Source: Pseudomonas sp. BN102
GTDB taxonomy: Bacteria; Pseudomonadota; Gammaproteobacteria; Pseudomonadales; Pseudomonadaceae
Length of the DNA stretch: 48,024 bases
Reading direction: 5' to 3'
NCBI RefSeq assembly: GCF_029871245.1
Contig: NZ_SSON01000006.1
Location: 1-48,024 of the forward strand
Shown here: in pieces, positions 42,161-48,024 of the stretch
Layout of the letters: every line of letters starts with the position of its first letter
How positions within the stretch are numbered: position 1 is the stretch's first letter
Notes under the pieces: generated by a model
Database searches by the model: none
What the model saw: only the letters and a program-made list of their open reading frames with translations
Told to the model about the DNA's origin: nothing
Made by a program: the position numbers and the translations under genes

Positions 42161-44599
42161 ATGGGCGGCATGAAAGAAGGCGTGATGCCAGTTATCCAGG
42201 ATCTCAATGACTTCGATACGCGCAGCGGCAACCTGCTGGAGCGTATGGTGTTCAACCACCGCCTGCCGTTCATGGTCGGCATCCTGCTGGTCACGATGCT
42301 GCTGGGCTACATGGCCATCACGCGCCTCGAACTGCGCCCCAGTTTCGAGAAGATGATTCCGCAGGGACACCCCTACATCCAGAACTTCCTGGAAAACCGC
42401 AAAGCCCTGCGCGGTCTGGGCAACAGCGTGCGGATAGTGGTGGAGAATACCCAGGGCGACATCTTCGACCCGGCTTATCTCGATGCCCTCAAGCAGGTGC
42501 ACGACGAGCTGTTCCTCACCGAGGGCGTCGACCGCGCCTGGATGAAATCCCTCTGGGCGCCCGGCGTGCGCTGGACCGAAGTCACCGAGGAAGGATTCCA
42601 GGGCGGCCCGGTGATGCCCGACGGCTACGACGGTTCACCGGCGAGCATCGAACAGCTGCGGCAGAACATCGCCCGTGCCGGGATAGTCGGCAGCCTGGTG
42701 GCCAACGACTTCAAATCCACGATGCTGGTGGTGCCGCTGCTCGACCAGGCCGCGGCCGGCGCCAAGGGCGTGGACTACCACCAGTTCTCGCGCACCCTGG
42801 AAGACAAGTTCCGCCTGCGCTTCGAGTACGCCGGTGACCGCCAGGCCCAGGCTTCGGGCGAGGAAGGGCAGGGCGCGATCAAGGTCCGTGTCATCGGTTT
42901 CGCCAAGCTGGTGGGCGACCTGATCGACGGCCTCATCCGCGTGATGATGTTCTTTGGCATGGCCGTGGTCACCGCCTTCTTCATCATCCTGGCCTACACC
43001 CGCTGCGTGCGCAGCAGCCTGCTGGTGATCCTCTGCTCGCTGCTGGCGGTGGTCTGGCAGCTGGGTATCGTTGCCTGGCTCGGCTACGCCATCGACCCTT
43101 ACTCGATCCTGGTGCCCTTCCTGATATTCGCCATCGGCGTGTCCCACGCCACCCAGAAGATGAACGGCATCATGCAGGACATCGGCCGCGGCACCCACCG
43201 CCAGGTGGCCGCGCGCAACACCTTCCGCCGCCTGTTCCTCGCCGGGGTCACCGCACTGCTGGCCGATGCCGTCGGCTTCGCCGTGTTGTTGCTGATCGAC
43301 ATCCCGGTGATCCAGGACCTGGCCATCACCGCCAGCATTGGCGTCGCCATGCTGATCTTCACCTCGCTGCTGTTGATGCCGGTGGCACTGTCCTATGTCG
43401 GCGTCGGCGCCAAGGCTGCCGAACGCGCGCTGCGCATTGACAACAATGCCGCCGCGCACCGGGGCTTCGGTCGCATCTGGGACTTCCTCGACCGCTTCAC
43501 CGAACGGCGTTGGGCCCTGGCGGCGGTGGGGGTGGCCACTCTGATGGGCGTGGGCGGCTTCGCCGTCAGCCTGCAGCTGCAGATCGGCGACCTCGATGCC
43601 GGTGCCCCCGAGCTGCGCGCCGACTCCCGCTACAACCGCGACAACGCCTACATCACCAGCCACTACGCGCTGTCCAGCGACCTGTTCGCGGTGATGGTGA
43701 AGACCCCGGCCGAAGGCTGCCTGAACTACCAGACCCTGGTGCAGGCCGATCGCCTGGCCTGGGCTCTGCAGCAGCATCCCAACGTGCAGACCACTGTGTC
43801 GCTGACCAACGCCGTGCGGCAGATCACCGCCGGCACCTACGAGGGCAACCCGAAGTTCCTCAGCCTGCAGCGCAACCAGGACGTGCTCAACTACGCCGCC
43901 CAGCAGGCCTCGGTGAACACGCCGGAGCTGTTCAACACCGATTGCTCGCTGATGCCGGTGATCGCCTTCCTCAAGGACCACAAGGCCCAGACGCTGGCGG
44001 AAGTCGCCGCCATCGCCGAGCGCTTCTCCACCGATCACAGCGAGCCGGACCGCCAGTTCCTCCTCGCCGCCGGCACCGCGGGTATCGAGGCGGCCACCAA
44101 CAGCGTGGTGCACTCGGCCAACAGGACCATGCTGTTCTTCGTCTATGCCGCCGTCAGCCTGTTCTGCCTGATCACATTCCGCAGCTGGCGCGCGACCCTG
44201 GTGGCGATCCTGCCGTTGGTGCTGACTTCGGTGCTCTGCGAGGCGCTGATGGTGGCCATGGGCATTGGCGTGAAGGTGGCCACCCTGCCGGTGATCGCCC
44301 TCGGCGTGGGCATTGGCGTGGACTACGCGCTCTATCTGCTCAGCGTGCAGTTGCAGTTCCAGCGCGAGGGGCTGTCATTGGCGGAGGCCTACAAGAAGGC
44401 CGTGTCCTTCACCGGTCGCGTGGTGGGCCTGGTGGGCATCACCCTCGCGGCAGGGGTGATCACCTGGGCCTGGTCGCCGATCAAGTTCCAGGCCGACATG
44501 GGCATCCTGCTCACCTTCATGTTCCTCTGGAACATGCTCGGCGCACTGCTGCTGATCCCCGCGCTGTCCCATTTCCTGCTGAACGACCGCAAGGCCTGA
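42161..44599 (+). CDS. RND/MMPL superfamily transporter
   Basis: The 812-residue inner-membrane protein has two MMPL halves, each with about six helices and a large periplasmic loop: start FNHRLPFMVGILLVTMLLGY, first group DLIDGLIRVMMFFGMAVVTA, FLIFAIGVSHATQKMNG; second group MLFFVYAAVSLFCLITFRSW and VIALGVGIGVDYALYLLSVQ. Relatives move hydrophobic lipids, sterols or toxins using the proton gradient. In DUF1302/1329/YCF48 loci it is thought to act in uptake or export of a hydrophobic compound. The start at 42161 is uncertain; 42170 and 42185 are alternatives. Confidence 0.92.
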   Translation: MGGMKEGVMPVIQDLNDFDTRSGNLLERMVFNHRLPFMVGILLVTMLLGYMAITRLELRPSFEKMIPQGHPYIQNFLENRKALRGLGNSVRIVVENTQGDIFDPAYLDALKQVHDELFLTEGVDRAWMKSLWAPGVRWTEVTEEGFQGGPVMPDGYDGSPASIEQLRQNIARAGIVGSLVANDFKSTMLVVPLLDQAAAGAKGVDYHQFSRTLEDKFRLRFEYAGDRQAQASGEEGQGAIKVRVIGFAKLVGDLIDGLIRVMMFFGMAVVTAFFIILAYTRCVRSSLLVILCSLLAVVWQLGIVAWLGYAIDPYSILVPFLIFAIGVSHATQKMNGIMQDIGRGTHRQVAARNTFRRLFLAGVTALLADAVGFAVLLLIDIPVIQDLAITASIGVAMLIFTSLLLMPVALSYVGVGAKAAERALRIDNNAAAHRGFGRIWDFLDRFTERRWALAAVGVATLMGVGGFAVSLQLQIGDLDAGAPELRADSRYNRDNAYITSHYALSSDLFAVMVKTPAEGCLNYQTLVQADRLAWALQQHPNVQTTVSLTNAVRQITAGTYEGNPKFLSLQRNQDVLNYAAQQASVNTPELFNTDCSLMPVIAFLKDHKAQTLAEVAAIAERFSTDHSEPDRQFLLAAGTAGIEAATNSVVHSANRTMLFFVYAAVSLFCLITFRSWRATLVAILPLVLTSVLCEALMVAMGIGVKVATLPVIALGVGIGVDYALYLLSVQLQFQREGLSLAEAYKKAVSFTGRVVGLVGITLAAGVITWAWSPIKFQADMGILLTFMFLWNMLGALLLIPALSHFLLNDRKA

Positions 44600-44607
44600 T
44601 GGCAGGT

Positions 44608-44629
44608 GCCCGCCCCGACCGGGGCGGGC
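44608..44629 (+). terminator. Bidirectional stem between RND and YbjQ genes
   Basis: GCCCGCCCC, loop GACC, GGGGCGGGC (perfect 9 bp) in the short gap between convergent genes. T-tract weak (CGCCTCGTT). Confidence 0.65.
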
Positions 44630-44636
44630 GCCTCGT

Positions 44637-44954
44637 TCAGATCACCACTGCCGTGCCGCTGATGCTCACCATCAGCATGCTGCCGTTCTGGCCGACCACC
44701 TCATAGTCGATATCGATGCCGACCACCGCGTTGGCGCCGAGTTTCTCGGCGCGCTCGGACAATTCCTCGAAGGCGATTTCCCTGGCCTTGGCCAGCTCCT
44801 TCTCGTAGGCGCCCGAGCGGCCGCCGATGATGTCGCGGATGCCGGCGAACAGATCGCGGAACACGTTGGCGCCGAGAATGGCTTCGCCGACCACGATGCC
44901 CTTGTAATCGCGGATGGACTTGCCTTCGAGGGTGGGGGTGGTGGAGAGGATCAT
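44637..44954 (-). CDS. YbjQ/UPF0145 family protein
   Basis: The 105-residue protein matches the UPF0145/YbjQ family: [40 protein letters not shown], and [17 protein letters not shown]. The family forms pentameric rings and has been called heavy-metal binding in databases, without firm biochemical proof. ATG 44954 follows AGGAGCG; a frame from 44987 only adds non-family residues. It is not linked to the neighbours in function as far as I can see. Confidence 0.93.
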   Translation of the reverse strand: MILSTTPTLEGKSIRDYKGIVVGEAILGANVFRDLFAGIRDIIGGRSGAYEKELAKAREIAFEELSERAEKLGANAVVGIDIDYEVVGQNGSMLMVSISGTAVVI

Positions 44955-45020
44955 GCTGCGCTCCTGCATAGAGGGATGAGGAGGCAAGGATAGCCTTGCC
45001 GGGACAGAGGTAGGCCAGAC

Positions 45021-45121
45021 CTTGTGGGGGCGATTTCAATCGCTAAGGGCTGCGCAGCAGACCCCATGGAGCTTGCAGGGCAGGCCAGCGGCCTGCTTAG
45101 CCAATGAATTCGCCCCCACAG
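45021..45121. repeat. REP-like inverted pair, family 2 copy 4
   Basis: CTTGTGGGGGCGATTTCAAT (from 45021) and AATGAATTCGCCCCCACA (to about 45120) are inverted arms around CTGCGCAGCAG- and GGCCAGCGGCC-type inner stems. Confidence 0.7.
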
Positions 45122-45129
45122 TCATGTAT

Positions 45130-45178
45130 CCCGGATGAAATCCGGGGAATGGCCGGGATTTTTCCCGGATTGCATCCG
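45130..45178. repeat. Small palindromic repeat unit (CCCGGAT type)
   Basis: Three nested hairpins in 49 bp: CCCGGAT-GAA-ATCCGGG, CCGGGA-TTTT-TCCCGG and CGGAT-TGC-ATCCG. It resembles another REP class common in pseudomonads and adjoins family 2 copy 4. Confidence 0.6.
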
Positions 45179-45200
45179 TATATGGTCCACACGAACGCCA

Positions 45201-45232
45201 ACGGCGGGTGCCCCTTTCGGGACACCCGCCGT
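45201..45232 (-). terminator. Probable terminator of the Ohr gene
   Basis: ACGGCGGGTG and CACCCGCCGT pair perfectly with an inner CCC/GGG stem, 16 nt beyond the Ohr stop. T-tract not evident. Confidence 0.6.
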
Positions 45233-45247
45233 CTGGTTTGTGGCGAC

Positions 45248-45673
45248 TCAGACCAGCGTCAGGGTGACGTCGATATTGCCGCGGGTGGCGTTGGAGTACG
45301 GGCAGACGATGTGGGCCTTGTCGACGATCGCGCGGGCTTCCTCGCGGTCCAGGCCGGGGAGGTCGATGCGCAGTTCCACTTCGATGCCGAAGCCGGTGGG
45401 TATGGCGCCGATGCCGACTACGCCTTCGATCGAGGTGTCCGCCGGCAGCTTGTGCTTGTCGCGGGCGGCGACGAACTTCAGGGCGCCGAGGAAGCAGGCC
45501 GAGTAGCCGGCCGCGAACAGTTGCTCGGGGTTGGTGCCTTCGCCGCCGGCACCGCCCAGTTCGCGGGGTGTGGCCAGGCTGACGTCGAGCACGCCGTCGG
45601 AGGAGATGGCGCGGCCGTCACGGCCACCGGTGGCTTCTGCGTAGGCGCGGTAGAGAACGTTTTCAATGCTCAT
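45248..45673 (-). CDS. ohr: Organic hydroperoxide resistance protein
   Basis: The 141-residue thiol peroxidase detoxifies organic hydroperoxides. The two active cysteines are Cys60 ([14 protein letters not shown]) and Cys124 ([14 protein letters not shown]), with Arg21 and Glu50 of the active site in place ([17 protein letters not shown]). Ohr uses lipoyl proteins as reductant in known cases. ATG 45673 has AAGGA upstream. Usually an OhrR (MarR-type) regulator sits next to it; none is visible here, but MarR-like palindromes lie further upstream (45899-45955), beyond the small peptide gene. Confidence 0.93.
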   Translation of the reverse strand: MSIENVLYRAYAEATGGRDGRAISSDGVLDVSLATPRELGGAGGEGTNPEQLFAAGYSACFLGALKFVAARDKHKLPADTSIEGVVGIGAIPTGFGIEVELRIDLPGLDREEARAIVDKAHIVCPYSNATRGNIDVTLTLV

Positions 45674-45730
45674 GATGTTTTTCCTTTCAGTGGGATTCGC
45701 GTGGTGTGATTGGGTGGTCGGGGTCGTGGA

Positions 45731-45859
45731 TCAGCCGTCGTGATGAATCAGCCACTCCGGGTACAGCGCGCCGCTGCGGCTGCTGTCCGGCTTGCCTTGC
45801 GCGGCGAAGCTGGCGGAGGAAAACGCGAGGACGGCGGTGAAGGTGATCAGGGCTTTCAT
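45731..45859 (-). CDS. Small exported peptide, 42 residues
   Basis: MKALITFTAVLAFSSASFAA is a textbook signal peptide, cut before QGKPDSS. The mature part (QGKPDSSRSGALYPEWLIHH plus DG) is only about 22 residues. The ribosome site AGGAGAG lies 5-6 nt before ATG 45859, and the stop is at 45731. It lies about 57 nt upstream of ohr on the same strand, so the two could form one operon. Function unknown; the Trp/His-rich end is the only notable feature. Confidence 0.7.
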   Translation of the reverse strand: MKALITFTAVLAFSSASFAAQGKPDSSRSGALYPEWLIHHDG

Positions 45860-46117
45860 GGCGACTCTCCTGTGCTAATTGGTTTGTTCGTTAATGTTTT
45901 GTGCGCTAAGTAAGTTGGTGAAGCGAAATTTAGTGATTTGTTATTTTGCGCGCAAGATATTTATTAGAAGATTTCGCACTAATAAGTTGCAATTTTGGTC
46001 ATAAGCCGATGCCCGTTGACCTTGCGGGAAGGTGAGGCGAGGACGGACAGGCGCTATGCTGCGCGCCTTTCTCCTGGCCATGGTCTATATGGAGAGAGCA
46101 AGGGTAGGGTTGTTTTG
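45860..46117. promoter_or_regulatory. AT-rich region with MarR-like palindromes
   Basis: Two similar sites: TTGTGCGCTAA (45899-45909) and TTTGCGCGCAA (45945-45955, containing the perfect palindrome TTGCGCGCAA). A GCACTAATAAG sequence lies near 45976. They lie upstream of the small peptide/ohr unit. MarR/OhrR-type regulators bind short inverted repeats of this size, so this may be the ohr control region. No specific protein can be named. Confidence 0.35.
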
Positions 46118-46132
46118 TTGTTGTAATAACAA
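46118..46132 (+). promoter_or_regulatory. HexR-type operator upstream of edd
   Basis: TTGT-TGTAATA-ACAA matches the TTGT-N7/8-ACAA dyad bound by HexR, which represses edd, zwf and gap-1 in Pseudomonas putida until KDPG binds. It lies about 88 bp upstream of the edd ATG. A TTTATATAAAAA stretch lies about 50 bp further on (near 46184-46195). Confidence 0.8.
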
Positions 46133-46219
46133 AAAATCTGCCTTCTCCTAGTGAATTAAAGCTGTCGGTGGCAGTATTGTGGTTTATATAAAAACAAAGC
46201 CGCTACCTGGAGTCGAACC

Positions 46220-48024
<1,805 letters not shown>

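Overview
The window looks like the chromosome of a Pseudomonas or close relative. Support: high GC with strong G/C at third codon positions, a full-length RfaH, an edd gene with a HexR-type operator, PPK2, an Ohr protein, and several copies of GC-rich REP-like inverted repeats between genes. No rRNA, tRNA, CRISPR array, transposase or integrase was seen. All identifications are by reading the sequence; no database search was possible.

Layout. (1) 1-5758, minus strand: the front of an extracellular contractile injection system (eCIS, phage-tail-like) operon: sheath, tube, T4-type baseplate chaperone-like zinc-ribbon protein, Pro/Ala-rich protein, DUF4255/Pvc16 protein and the start of an AAA ATPase that runs off the left edge. 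A divergent rfaH follows at 6300-6803, and the eCIS leader carries a perfect ops element (5970-5980, minus strand), so the operon looks RfaH-dependent. (2) 6804-8109: AT-rich spacer, two small membrane/exported proteins, a REP-like pair. (3) 8110-25830: a catabolic island. It has a polyamine-type ABC importer, a RibB with a degenerate RibA half, a DUF1330 protein, NUDIX, a GntR/FCD regulator, a CMD-family protein, two near-identical flavin reductases, aldehyde dehydrogenase, alpha/beta hydrolase, a DUF1185 protein, two NCS1 permeases, an isochorismatase-type amidohydrolase and a luciferase-like monooxygenase. Seven copies of one operator-like motif (GGWATACCRTAATAY) sit in its intergenic regions, tying it into a probable single regulon. 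The gene set resembles the logic of reductive-flavin N-heterocycle ring cleavage (Rut or pyridine-type), but the proteins are not obvious Rut orthologues, so the substrate is unknown.

(4) 25926-28702: PPK2 and a SulP transporter. (5) 28837-35225, plus strand: quinone oxidoreductase, TauD/TfdA-type dioxygenase, BKACE (DUF849), MFS transporter, DsbA/FrnE-like protein, small Rieske protein and YeiH-family exporter. (6) 35633-44599: an AraC regulator (minus), then alpha/beta hydrolase, DUF1302, DUF1329, YCF48-like and RND/MMPL genes (plus). The promoters of blocks 5 and 6 share a duplicated operator: ATGNNAAGC direct repeats exactly 21 bp apart, at identical distance from a -10-like box. The AraC protein probably co-activates both. 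(7) 44637-48024: YbjQ, Ohr, a 42-residue exported peptide and edd (cut by the right edge).

The three strongest points are the RfaH/ops control of an injection system, the seven-site regulon of an uncharacterised ring-cleavage-like pathway, and the paired AraC promoters linking a BKACE/dioxygenase operon to an outer-membrane/RND uptake-or-export operon.
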